Positions 42,839 to 53,639 of a stretch of 64,000 nucleotides of DNA are shown piece by piece (the stretch's first letter is position 1; every line of letters begins with the position of its first letter). This DNA is from Pelobates cultripes. Its lineage: Eukaryota; Chordata; Amphibia; Anura; Pelobatidae. The stretch spans positions 267,843,748 through 267,907,747 of the forward strand of contig OW240916.1 of assembly GCA_933207985.1 (NCBI GenBank), written 5' to 3'. The notes beneath the pieces are model-generated. The model did not search any database. It was not told the origin of the DNA and saw only the letters and a list, made by a program, of their open reading frames with translations. Both the position numbers and the translations under genes were made by a program.

Positions 42839-43719
42839 TCAAGTGTCCAATCTGCACTATAACCCTTGAAGTACTGTTAATGAAATGATTGCAAGCTAGA
42901 CTATATGAAGTTTGCTTTAATTGTATTGGTACTTTTTTTTAATATAGTATTAAATACTATTCCATTGGTTGAAGCAAATGCGAGCAGTGACAAAATAATG
43001 AGCGTTTTTTTAATGAATCCTTTTTGCTATGTTTGTAGAAGCTCATGAATACAATTTTCGGAATACTATAACAATGACACCAGAATTGTCAAAATCATAT
43101 TGACCACTTCTGAACAGAGGATTATAAAGTAAAATATCACATTTTGATAAGTTAAGGAAGTTTTGCGTTAATTTAGTTTTCTTAGCAAGTTGATATGAGT
43201 TGGCCCTTGAACCTCTTTAGAGATTACAGCAAATATGACTACTTACTTAACTCTGCTTTCCATTAGCACACAATCAGGTTTTAAAACATAACAGGTTTTT
43301 AGGTTTTCCAACTGACTCAGACTATTTCTGCAGGTAGACTTTAACTGATCTTTATTGTACAACCAAAAAAGACAATAAAATAAAAAGGTGGATTAGCAAT
43401 TTATATCTATCATTTCCAGCAAAGTAGAATTAAAACATTAATGTTCCATTTCCTGGCATACATTTTTGCACATGACATGGCTCATTATGTCAATGATGTT
43501 TAATAACCAATATTCTGGACCTGCCAGTAAAGCCTGTTTATACCTATTCATAAAGCATCTTCATTGAGCTACCTCAATGCCACAAAATCTCTTGCATTTG
43601 GGAGTCTAATTAAGGGAAAACATATGTATAAGAGGGTTCATTGGATTACAATGTAACAACAAATAAAAAAAACATGCTTAAATAAGATGGAATAAGTGAT
43701 GAACTCAGGAACATCCATA
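42839..43719. other. unassigned AT-rich segment
   Basis: No gene recognised. Confidence 0.4.
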
Positions 43720-44470
43720 TAGTTGTCCCTAAGACACCCTTGCATTGTCTTGGTTGTGTTTCATTGTTTTGTTGGAAGGTGAAGGTGTTGGAAAGTGAAC
43801 CCTCAGCCCATTCTGAAGTCCTGGGTGCTCTGGAACAGGTTTTCATTAAAGATATCTCTATATCTTGCTGCATTCAGATATTCCTCAAGTTGACCAGTCT
43901 CCTAGTGCCTCCCATAGAAAAACACCCCCAAAGCATGATGCGACTACCACCCTCATTCTAACAGTCTAAGAGTAATGTAGGTGCTTTTTTGTAAATTCCA
44001 AGCAGACTTTCATATGCCTTGCAGTGAGGAGATGCTTCCACTTTGCCAGTTCACCATAAAGGCCAGAATGGTGGAATGTTGCAGTGATGGTTCCCCTTCC
44101 ACAAATTATTTCTATCTCCACAGATGTTCTCCTGAGCTCACCCAGAGTGGCCATCAAGTTTTTAGTCACCTCTCATACCAAGGTGCATCTCCCGCGATTG
44201 CTCAATTTGGCCTGGTAGCCAGCTCTGGGAAGAGTCCTGGTTGTTCCAAACCTCTTCTATTTAAGAATTATGGAATCCACTTTGCTTTTGGGAACCTGCA
44301 ATTCATCTGAAATGTTTTCGCAACCTTCCCTAAAACTGTGTCTCAGTGCAATCCGGTCTCTGAGCTCTGCAGGCAGTTCCATTGATATCATGGCTTAATT
44401 GTTGCTCTGATATGCATTTACAGCTGTGAGACCTTATATAGACAAGCGTGTGCCTCTCTTGAATGGATAT
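43720..44470 (-). pseudogene. Tc1-like transposase, N-terminal part, broken
   Basis: On the minus strand an ATG at 44391 opens ISMELPAELRDRIALRH, followed by fragments reading KVDSIILK, RFGTTRTLPRAGYQAKLS, EVTKNLMATLGELRRTS and HHSGLYGELAKWKHLL. This is the paired helix-turn-helix DNA-binding region of Tc1-like transposases. The domain before the catalytic core is recognisable, but stops, frameshifts and a deletion around 43955 remove most of the DDE region. This is a different Tc1 family from the one at 8991-12083. No terminal inverted repeat could be fixed. Confidence 0.72.
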
Positions 44471-45200
44471 TCATGGTGTGCTTTTCTCCCCCATTCAAAT
44501 CTGTTACGTTTTCTTAGCCACTCCTTCCCTTTTCACAAAAAGTCTTCTGATTGGACCCCCTTATCCTAGTCCTAAGGCCATGCCTCCTCATGTAGCTCAG
44601 CTAATAAGACATTCACATGCACTAAGGTGCTATCTCATTGACATTTTTGTTAAAATAAATATATGCAGATTTCTGTATTGTAACTCTGCCCCCTTAGGCA
44701 CACCTCCTCTTATGACAAAGCAAATTCCTTATTAGAAGTACTCTGAGAGCATACTTAGATCAACCAATGAGAGACCAGTATGAGCCGCATCACTTCACTT
44801 CATATCCATCCTATTATTTGCCAGCTCTCCCTTTAGCATGGATTTAAAATACTATAAAGATAATGAGAGGAATGGGATTGGTTGTGGAGGCAAAATTCTG
44901 ACTCAGTCAAATCAGCATCTCAGCTCACATTGATCTCTCATTAGCTGACCTATACTGTGTTCAGTCAGTCTGACTATCTTGTATGACATGACATTATCAA
45001 CCTATATATACACTATACATAAGAACTTCCATTGTACATGGGTAACTTGATGACTTTGCACCTGCTCTAAGGATCCATCGGAGCTTCAACAATGTAAAAT
45101 GTACAATTTTACCCATTGATTTTTAAAGCACATCTTTTGAAAGCCTTTCTGAGCTGGACTTCAAAGATTGGTCTGTCAAATTATGGTTTTGTTATCATAC
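44471..45200. other. unassigned segment
   Basis: No gene recognised. Confidence 0.4.
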
Positions 45201-46046
45201 CCTTAGTTCATTGTGAAGATTATAAATGTGTGTTTTCAAGGCGCTTACAATTGGTGGTAAAATAAACAGTAGTAGCAGCTACCACAGAAAAAGGCTCTCT
45301 TCCCTATAAATCAATACATAGAACAAGTGTACACACAGTGCAGGAGAATACAATAATAGTAAAAAAACAACCACTGGTGAATATGTGGAGCGCTTAAGAA
45401 TATACAGGCTTACCCATATGGGTTGGCAAACATATGTATGAGGAACGTATCACAGTACGACGTATCTGAAACAGATATAAGGGCAAATAGTGCAAGTAAC
45501 GTATGTGATAGATCCAGTGCGTGAATAGTCTACATGGTCTCACTCACATGTAACAGAGCCCTATAGGATAGCCTCAGGTCTCAAGGACTTGCGTGTACTT
45601 ATGGTGACACAATACCCAATCAATCTTTTTATCGTCAAGGAATCCTTATACATACATAAAAGAATGTATAGAACACAGTGAAAAAAAGGGAAAATATTGA
45701 ATAAATGCTCAAAATCACCAGGTGTGAGTCACTCCAAATCACACAAAAAGCATTCAACAGAATAAAACAAACAATATGGTGAGAGCAAAATACATAAACC
45801 AAGTGTAGATAACGAAAGATATATGAAACATGCAGTTTTACCATATATCTGTGGACTTTCTAAACATATGTCCTAAAAATATAAAATAAAGAACATAGCA
45901 TAGCCTGTATATAATGAATGAATAGGAGTAGATATAAAATCTCCCACTCACGTGGTGCTGAGCCGTAAGGAGTGGCTCAGACTACAAGCGCCTTTTCGAA
46001 TAATCTGGAGACCACAATGCTGGAACACTGATCAAGATGTTCACTG

Positions 46047-46992
46047 TAGAGTTTCCCCTTGTATAGTTTGAATTAACACCAGGTGGAAAGTAGATACAGG
46101 AACAAAATCTTTATTTCCATAAATTACAGCATAAAACGGAATCTCCCAAATAAAATTGCACTAACGCGTTTTGCCCGCTATGGTCTTCATCAAAGTGCTA
46201 AATGTCATAATTAACTTAACGTTTAAATATCCTCAAAAAAGGCGCGCTGATTTCTCTTCGTCGTTTCACTTCCGGTTTCCGGTTGTTGCTCTCGGTCGCC
46301 TGACTTCCGGTTTCCGGTTACGTTGCGTGTTCAAGGGGCACTTCCAGGTCAGCGGTCATGTCCCCTTTTGTATTAATGAATTTCCAGTTTCGGGGAAAGG
46401 TAATAGCTTTACCTAATGTTCTTAATGTGAATGTGCATTAAAAAATAAACAAAAACGTCCATACACAATAAAATACTGTCTTCTTTTTACAATACCATAA
46501 TAGGAACCTTATATTAACACACAGCATGATATACTCAGGAAAAATGTACATATATCATACACAGAATTTCATCCAATATATTAAAAGAGGGGAGAAAAAG
46601 AGATATATATAATTAAAATGGGTCAAAATTAGATAACAATAAAATTCCATAATTACATAAAAAATATACATATCTAACAAGACAATATTTAATAAATAAT
46701 ACATTTTAAATGACCTATAAAACGCATAAAAGCTTTATCATAAAAAAGAGGTAATTTCAAAATCTTCATTTAGACCTTCTGGAGTTAGGGTATTGAGGTT
46801 AAACACCCACCTCATTTCAGCTCTGCTTAAAATACTATCTTTACAACCCCCTCTCCAGTGTACCTTAATTTTTTTTCTATATCTATAAACATTAGACCTT
46901 CTGGGTTACCATTATGCTGTTCTAAAAAATGTTTTTCTTTATATTATTAATACGTTCACTTATTCTTACTTTCAATTTCCTTGTTGTTTTAG
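46047..46992 (-). mobile_element. Penelope-like element, 3' part, inverted copy
   Basis: The reverse complement matches the 3' half of the plus copy (about 49330-50268): the end of the GIY-YIG region, the 3' untranslated part with actaacgcgttttgcccgc, and ggtgttaattcaaact. It is separated from its continuation (48139-48254) by the CR1 LINE. Confidence 0.8.
46158..46198 (-). ncRNA. degenerate hammerhead-ribozyme-like motif (inverted copy)
   Basis: Minus strand: GCAC, TTTGATGAAGACC, ATAGC, GGGCAAAACGCG, TTAGTGC. This fits a type I hammerhead layout: stem I GCAC/GTGC, core near CUGAUGA, a short stem II, a core near GAAA, palindromic ACGCGT for a tiny stem III, and cleavage triplet TTA. Core positions have changed, so activity is unlikely. 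Confidence 0.5.
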
Positions 46993-48136
46993 AAACATAG
47001 AATATGACGGCAGATAAGAACCATTCGGCCCATCTAGTCTGCCCAATTTTCTAAATACTTTCATTAGTCCCTAGTCTTATAGTTAGGATAGCCTTATGCC
47101 TATCCCACGCATGCTTAAACTCCTTTACTGTGTTAACCTCTACCACTTCAGCTGGAAGGCTATTCCATGCATCCACTACCCTCTCAGTAAAGTAATACTT
47201 CCTGATATTATTTTTAAACCTTTGTCCCTCTAATTTAAGACTATGTCCTCTTGTTGTGGTAGTTTTTCTTTTAAATATAGTCTCCTCCTTTACTGTGTTG
47301 ATTCCCTTTATATATTTAAATGTTTCTATCATATCCCCCCTGTCTCGTCTTTCCTCCAAGCTATACATGTTAAGATCCTTTAACCTTTCCTGGTAAGTTT
47401 TATCCCACAATCCATGAACCAGTTTAGTAGCCCTTTTCTGAACCCTCTCTAAGGTATCAATATCCTTCTGAAGATACGGTCTCCAGTACTGTGTACAATA
47501 CTCCAAGTGAGGTCTCACCAGTGTTCTGTATAATGGCATGAGCACTTCCCTCTTTCTACTGCTAATACCTCTCCCTATACAACCAAGCATTCTGCTAGCA
47601 TTTCCTGCTGCTCTATTACATTGTCTGCCTACCTTTAAGTCATCAGAAATAATCACCCCTAAATCCCTTTCCTCATATGTTGAGGTTAGGACTCTATCAA
47701 ATATTCTGTACTCTGCCCTTGGGTTTTTACGTCCAAGATGCATTATCTTGCACTTATCCACATTAAATGTCAGTTGCCACAATTCTGACCATTTTTCTAG
47801 TTTACCTAAATCATTTGTCATTTGGCTTATCCCTCCTGGAACATCAACCCTGTTACATATCTTAGTATCATCAGCAAAAAGACATACCTTACCATCAAGA
47901 CCTTCTGCAATATCACTAATAAAAATATTAAAGAGAATGGGTCCAAGTACAGATCCCTGAGGTACCCCACTGGTGACAAGTCCAAGCTTCGAATATATTC
48001 CATTAACTGCAACCCTCTGTTGCCTGTCACTCAGCCACTGCCTTACCCATTCAACAATATTTGAATCCAAACTTAAAGATTGCAGTTTATTGATAAGCCT
48101 TCTATGTGCAACAGTGTCAAAAGCCTTATTGGTAAC
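46993..48136 (-). mobile_element. CR1-type LINE inserted in the Penelope arm
   Basis: The minus-strand 3' end at 46993 reads gaatggttcttatctgccg then attctatgtttc; the 5' end is truncated near 48136. It lies between two parts of the inverted Penelope copy (cttgttgtttt on the left, aacatattggtaacc on the right), so it is younger than that copy. Confidence 0.85.
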
Positions 48137-48154
48137 CAACATATTGGTAACCAC
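47051..48154 (-). CDS. CR1 reverse transcriptase, 5'-truncated but uninterrupted
   Basis: A 367-codon frame. Residues 1-9 derive from flanking Penelope sequence, so the ATG is accidental. The reverse transcriptase starts at NKAFDTVAHRRLINKL, shows SGVPQGSVLGPILFNIFISD (~62-81) and the catalytic FADD at ~93-96, then the thumb region RTLVRPHLEYCTQYWRPYLQ and a C-terminal part with VQKRATKLVHGLWDK, ETFKYIKG and YYFTERVVDAWNSLP. The endonuclease and upper fingers are missing through 5' truncation, so the protein could not mobilise the element. The intact remainder indicates a younger copy than 22445-25817. Confidence 0.85.
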   Translation of the reverse strand: MVTNMLVTNKAFDTVAHRRLINKLQSLSLDSNIVEWVRQWLSDRQQRVAVNGIYSKLGLVTSGVPQGSVLGPILFNIFISDIAEGLDGKVCLFADDTKICNRVDVPGGISQMTNDLGKLEKWSELWQLTFNVDKCKIMHLGRKNPRAEYRIFDRVLTSTYEERDLGVIISDDLKVGRQCNRAAGNASRMLGCIGRGISSRKREVLMPLYRTLVRPHLEYCTQYWRPYLQKDIDTLERVQKRATKLVHGLWDKTYQERLKDLNMYSLEERRDRGDMIETFKYIKGINTVKEETIFKRKTTTTRGHSLKLEGQRFKNNIRKYYFTERVVDAWNSLPAEVVEVNTVKEFKHAWDRHKAILTIRLGTNESI

Positions 48155-48254
48155 ACGGACAAGTTAGAAGATATATAACATTGATTGTATTGCACGTGAT
48201 TAGTGAGTGTATTTTATACTCTTCCTCTGGGTTTTTACTGGATGAGAAATTTTT
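48139..48254 (-). mobile_element. Penelope-like element, inverted copy continued
   Basis: The reverse complement of about 49203-49320 in the plus copy (ggtaaccacacggacaag, gggtttttactggatgag). It ends at gagaaatttttta, where the plus copy begins; this is the inversion junction. Confidence 0.78.
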
Positions 48255-48339
48255 TATATGAGTTACAAGTGGATTTCACTTTAAAAGAAATTTGAAAATA
48301 TGTAATAAAATAATTTTTTTGGGTACGAAAATCAATTCT

Positions 48340-48991
48340 ATTTGCAGGTCCAGGGAACCGCCATGGGGACCAAGTTTGTCCCCAGTTACGCCAATTTATG
48401 TCTCACTGGGAAGAGATGTTTTTCCTGCCCAGTATGAACCTGGGGGCAAACCTGGTCCTCTATAAGCGCTATATAGACAATATTTTTATCATATGGAAAG
48501 GCGATAAAGATTCCCTGTTAGAGTTTTTAGATATTTTAAATTCCAATGACTGGAATATTAAACTTACTTGCAATATTAGTAACCGAAGCATTACCTTTTT
48601 AGACTTGGATGTTTTTATAGAATCAGACCAAATTAAAAGCAGAACTCATTTTAAGAAGGTGGACTTTAATAGTTTAATCGATTTACAAAGTTGCCATTTT
48701 AAACCTTGGCTTATTAACGTACCAAGAGGCCAGTTTCTCTGATTAAGGAGGAACTGCACAAATTTTAATGATTACCAAAACCAATCATCCAGTTTGGTAC
48801 AACAATTTATAGATAAGGGGTATGACCCAATCTCTACCAAAAATATTAGAGATGATATAGGTAGACAAGATAGAAGTCAACTTCTGGAATATAAACATAA
48901 AGAGAAGAAAAAGGATGAGTCTATTCCCTTGGTTTTGAACTTTAGTACAAATAATAAATCTTTGTGTAATGTTTTTTTTTTTTTAAACTGA
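48340..48991 (+). pseudogene. Penelope-like reverse transcriptase remnant
   Basis: Translation of about 48345-48395 gives QGTAMGTKF and PSYANL, a Penelope RT signature. After a frameshift the frame at 48398-48742 reads YKRYIDNIFIIWKGDKD, then NISNRSITFLDLDVF, and ends near VPRGQFL. The usual motif C is YIDD; here the second Asp is Asn (YIDN). Downstream, 48794-48991 carries the thumb-side sequence (FIDKGYDPISTKNI). Penelope RTs are related to telomerase and prime at DNA ends cut by the attached endonuclease. This copy is dead through 5' truncation, frameshifts, stops and the YIDN change. Confidence 0.78.
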
Positions 48992-48994
48992 CAC

Positions 48995-49588
48995 GTGTTA
49001 AAGGAAGATAAAGATCTTTTACCCTTTTTAGGTGATAATCCTCAATTTATTTTTAGAGGAGCTAGACATTTTAGGCAGATTTTAACAAAAAGCTTTTTAG
49101 ATAAAGAAAAAAAGAAAATGAATTTTTTAGAAGGACAAATAGGCTTTTATTACTGTGGTGATTGCACTGGATGTAGATTAAAAAGAACTGCAAACAGAAG
49201 TATAAAAAATTTCTCATCCAGTAAAAACCCAGAGAAAGAGTATAAAATACACTCACTAATCAAGTGCAATACAACCAATGTTATATATCTTCTAACTTGT
49301 CCGTGTGGTTACCAATATGTTGGCAAAACAACAAGGAAATTGAAAGTAAGAATAGGTGAACACATTAATAATATAAATAAATAAATCATCAATCATAGTG
49401 TTTCTAAACATTTTTTAGAACAACATAATGGTAACCCAGAAGGTCTAATGTTTATAGGTATAGAAAAAATTAAGGTACACTGGAGAGGGGGTTGTAAAGA
49501 TAGTATATTAAGCAGAGCTGAAATGAGGTGGATCAATGCCCTAACTCCAGAAGGTCTAAATGTAGATTTTGAAATTACCTCTTTTTAA
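48995..49588 (+). pseudogene. Penelope-like GIY-YIG endonuclease
   Basis: The frame at 48995-49384 contains a Cys-rich linker (CGDCTGCRLK), then VIYLLTCPCGYQYVGKTTRK and KVRIGEH, the GIY-YIG nuclease core with its Arg and following His. A frameshift/stop near 49382 breaks it; the next frame continues FLEQHNGNPEGLMFIGIEKI, WRGGCKDSILSRAEMRW and TPEGLNVDFEITSF to TAA at 49588. The nuclease nicks DNA for target-primed insertion. The order RT then GIY-YIG is diagnostic of endonuclease-bearing Penelope elements. Confidence 0.82.
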
Positions 49589-50123
49589 TGATAAAGCTTT
49601 TATGCGTTTTATAGGTCATATAAAATGTATTATTTATTAAATATTGTCTTTTTAGATATACATTTTTTATGTAATTATGGAATTTTATTGTTATCTAATT
49701 TTGACCTATTTAAATTATATATCTCTCTTTCTTTTTTCCTTTAATATATTGTATGAAATTCTGTGTATAATATATACATTTTTCCTGAGTATATCATGCT
49801 ATGTGTTAATATAAGGTTCCTATTATGGTATTGTAAAACGAAGACAGTATTTTATTGTGTATGGACGTTTTTGTTTATTTTTTAATGCACATGTGCATTA
49901 AGAACATTAGCTAAAGCTATTACCTTTACCCGAAATCGGAAATTCATTAATACAAAAGGGGACATGACCTCCGACCTGGAAGTGCCCCTTGAACACCCAA
50001 CGTAACCGAAACCGGAAGTCAGGCGACCGAGAGCAACAACCGGAAACCAGAAGTGAAACGACGAAGGGAAATCAGCGCGCCTTTTTTGAGGATATTTAAA
50101 CGTTAAGTTAATAATGACATTTA

Positions 50124-50164
50124 GCACTTTGATAAAGACCATAGCGGTCAAAACGCGTTAGTGC
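50124..50164 (+). ncRNA. degenerate hammerhead-ribozyme-like motif (plus copy)
   Basis: GCAC, TTTGATAAAGACC, ATAGC, GGTCAAAACGCG, TTAGTGC. Stem II here pairs GACC/GGTC better than in the inverted copy, but the core reads TGATAAA, not CTGATGA, and AAAA, not GAAA. Presumed inactive. Confidence 0.5.
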
Positions 50165-50268
50165 AATTTTATTTGGGAGATTCCATTTTATGCTGTAATT
50201 TATGGAAATAAAGATTTTGTTCCTGTATCTACTTTCCACCTGGTGTTAATTCAAACTGTACAAGGGGA

Positions 50269-50971
50269 GAGTAGAACAATGAATATATAAAATTCAAACT
50301 GAAATCTCCAATCTTCCTGCCGAAACGCATTTCACTGTGTTTTGACAGCTTTCTCAATCGGTGATGTGTTTGCCGCTGTTTGTAGTTTAAATATCCGGTT
50401 CTTCCTCCTGTATGGTCGTCCCATTAGCTTCTCCACCAATCGGCTCGCAGAGTTGTCCACTCAGCTGAATCCGTTGTTGTAAATCATATCCCGATCATGG
50501 GGCATCTCACCTGATCCGTGACGTCACGTATCGCATCACGGATTGGGCGTGTTCTTAAGCTGGTAATGTTGATTCTTTAGCGTCCATATTGGAGTTGGGC
50601 AAATGCCCTTTCTTTTTAAAATACCTAATAGTCCGTTTATATTTCACAATATAACACTCAATGCATACATACACAGACGGAAAATTGGGGGGAGAAGAAA
50701 GGGAGATATGGTAATAACCCTTCATTACAGACTAGTTCATTTTAATGTGCAATTCGAAATCATCAATTCAAAATTATTGTATTAAGCAACTTAGTGTTTA
50801 ACATTTAAAGTACAAGTGCATTAATTTAGAAATGAGTGCTAATAAAGACCCACATAGGAAATATTGTCAGTGGGGAAATAGTGTCAGTGGTGAACCTGTT
50901 TTCCTTTTTTATTCTTTTATGTATGTATAAGGATTCCCTGACGATAAAAGTATAGATTGGGTATTGTGTCA
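50269..50971 (-). mobile_element. terminal segment of a second Penelope-like copy or family
   Basis: On the minus strand it begins with tgacacaatacccaatc, shared in inverted orientation with 45603-45664. It contains a GC-richer leader with gtgacgtcacggatcagg and ends near a hammerhead-like motif at 50319-50362. No coding sequence. Confidence 0.5.
50319..50362 (-). ncRNA. weak hammerhead-like motif
   Basis: Minus strand: CCGATTGAGAAAGCTGT, CAAA, ACACAGTGAAATGCGTTTCGGC. It keeps a stem II (GCTGT/ACAGT), an intact GAAA and a TTTC cleavage-like site, but CTGATGA is badly altered and stem I is weak. Confidence 0.35.
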
Positions 50972-50985
50972 CCTTAGTTCATTGT

Positions 50986-52880
50986 ATCCAGATTTCCTGA
51001 ATTTGGGGACAAATTATAGAAATTTTAAAAAACAACAATTAAAGGAAAACTAGAGGGGTTTTTTGGACTAATTTTTAGTTAAAACAAAAATGAACAGAGA
51101 AAGTTGTTTAGATGGAAACATGTTAATAGAATGTTAAATATAAGGGAAAATGTGTCTTTATCATAAAAAAGGTTTTAATGGTTTGATTACTTCACTGTCT
51201 TTTTAAAGGTGGCCAATTGAGAGAACGACCTTAAAAAACTTGTCCATAAAATAATATTATAATATGCAACAAATTGACACTATAAATTAAACTCTTTACA
51301 CAAGCTTTGGTATATTTGTTGCAGCCAACACATGGTACCAATGGTTTTTACATGGAAACATTTACGTAATTGCTACGTAGTTCGATGGTCAACTTTCAAT
51401 AGAAATAGTGTTTACTTCATAAGTCAATTATGAATTAGTATTGTCGTTATAAAAAATCTAGACATTTAATCAGCAGTCTCATGCTATGAAACAAATTATA
51501 GCTGTTGAAATGTTTGCATTTCTCATTGTAGGAATGATTAGTAGGTTAGCTCATTAGAAGGAGAGAACGTTAAGATACTAAAAGATTAGTGAGTCAGATG
51601 TCTAAAAAGGCTTCCTATAAAAGCTGGGGACAGCAGGAGGTCTATCATGAGTGGAAATTCAGACAAGGGTCAGGACTCACCAGGGAGGCTAACAGAATCC
51701 AAATGTTAACAGTATGACTAGAAGCCATATTTATCATAGCTAAAATGGAGCAATTACAAGGCAAGGGGGTAAATATAGATCCATCATTTGACATAATCTA
51801 TTCGTTTCCCTGGTAATGGACTCTTATTTAGCAGTTTACCTCAAATTCACTAGAATGTTGTTGTGATAACTGTGGAATGTAACCTGGACACATAACACAA
51901 AAGCAAAAATGTGGAGAAAGAACACAAAAATGCACACACAATTCCATACAGTATATTACTTTTTTATAATATTTAAAGAACACCTGAATATAAGATGCAC
52001 CATAACATCAAATATTACAAAACTAATAATTCATGGAATATTTTATTATTTTGTGTTTAATAAGAATAAAGTATAGACTAGAAAAGCAAGTAAGGGAGAA
52101 AAGGCGGTGGGGAGAGGGGGACAGATGGAATAGAGGGGGGAAATAGATGAAAAAAAAGGTAGGCTTGATGTGTGTAGCTGCTGCATATGGACTTTACCCT
52201 TAAAATAGTAGGGTTGTTTGATCATGCCACACTTAAATATGGAGTGACTCCCAGGCAGGAAAGGCACTCCAGACAATAGTGCCCTCTGCATTTGTAACGT
52301 TATCTAGCCTTCATTCTGTCTGCCTCCATATCTTCAAATCTGCGGGTGTCTTCCACCCCCTGACCTCACCCTGACAATGAGGGAGTACAACAGCATCTTC
52401 AAAACAATGGGAGAGCTCTTTGGCTTAGTTCAGTAGATGAGGAACCACCAATCTCTTATATCCCTACAGTGGGAGTTGAGTGTGATTGAGGAGAAAAGAT
52501 GCTGATTCAAATGTGGGGAGTTCATCTGACAGTTTTTGAATGACAGTGTTTATCGCAGATCGGAACCACTCAATAAGTGTGCAGAAACATCACATGTGAC
52601 ACAAGCTACTGCACGTCTCTAATCACACGACCAGCAGATATCTGAGTCAGAACAGTTAGTGGCATGTGGTTCACTGGGGGTTTGGTACCACCTAGAGTAG
52701 AACTTGAATGATGTTTCCTGCAGATGAATGGAGTTTCAAATCAAATGTAGCATTTTAGCCCATTCCTCCTCTAGGAACATGGTATGAATGTCTTCCTCCC
52801 ACTTGCCAACAAAGGGGAGTGCCAACAAGTATTGGTTCTCTATTAACATAGCACAGATCAAGGAAATACCTCTCAGTGTT
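50986..52880. other. unassigned intergenic DNA
   Basis: No coding signal or recognisable element. The short frames lack domains. Confidence 0.4.
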
Positions 52881-53265
52881 TTATTGCAGTGCTATATTTG
52901 TATGTAGTGTGGCTGTTAGAATGTATGGTGTCTTTGTGTGAGGTGTTGCTTTTTGATTGCAGTAGTGTATTTGTATGTAGTGTTGGTGTTTAGAATGCTT
53001 GTGGGGGTGTTTGTGTATACTGTTGATGTTTGATTGCTAAGATGCATGCATATATACACATTCACTGCCGCACATACACACACATACACATATACCATAC
53101 TGCAATACAGACACACACACACACACATACAAACACACATATATACTGACACACATACAATGCCACACACACACATAGATATTCATACATACTCACACAT
53201 ACACTGCCACACACAGATGCACACATACACACATACACACATAACCAAACACGTGTATATACACA
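52880..53265. repeat. TG-rich then CA-rich low-complexity tract
   Basis: tgtttgattg/gtatttgtatgtagtgt-type sequence to ~53040, then cacacatacaca-type repeats to ~53265. A shorter CA-rich patch occurs at 53555-53610. Confidence 0.8.
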
Positions 53266-53277
53266 TGTAAAAAAACT

Positions 53278-53510
53278 GATAAAATTTGTATCTAGTAATA
53301 CCTTTTTTATTGGTCTAACAGAATTTTATAATGACAACCTCCCTTTCTCAAGTCTAAAGCATTTCTGAGCAAGACGACACGTATTCTATGTGTCCTCTTG
53401 CTCAGAAATGCTTTAGACTTCAAAAAGGGAGGTTATCCCGAAAGCTTGTCATTAAAAAATTCTGTTAGTCCAATAAAAAAGGTATTACAAGATACAAATT
53501 GTATCTGTTT
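53278..53510. repeat. ~105-bp-arm inverted repeat (hairpin)
   Basis: The left arm (accttttttattggtctaac, ctaaagcatttctgagcaag) pairs with the right arm (cttgctcagaaatgctttag, gttagtccaataaaaaaggt), with a very short centre near 53385. Non-coding. Confidence 0.85.
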
Positions 53511-53639
53511 TTTACATCTAGATCACTGGACTAATATGGCTACAATCTCTACTTGTATATACACATACAGATACAAACTGACACACAGATACACATGCAT
53601 AATTACACAGACATATAGAAGTTATTATTTCCATATATT

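Larger units (their letters stand above)
48255..50268 (+). mobile_element. Penelope-like element, plus copy, 5'-truncated
   Basis: Order: reverse transcriptase remnant (48300-48742), linker, GIY-YIG endonuclease (48995-49588), 3' untranslated region with the hammerhead-like motif, ending with ggtgttaattcaaactg. The coding region contains several stops and frameshifts. Confidence 0.82.
45201..50985. mobile_element. Penelope-like inverted composite with 14-bp target duplication
   Basis: The direct repeat ccttagttcattgt occurs at 45201-45214 and 50972-50985. Inside are Penelope-like copies in opposite orientation: minus-strand pieces at 46047-46992 and 48139-48254, and a plus-strand piece at 48255-50268. 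Further terminal sequence at 45603-45664 reappears inverted at 50914-50974. Penelope-like elements commonly carry an inverted, truncated partner copy, so this may be one insertion event later hit by a CR1. The exact internal architecture is uncertain. Confidence 0.65.
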
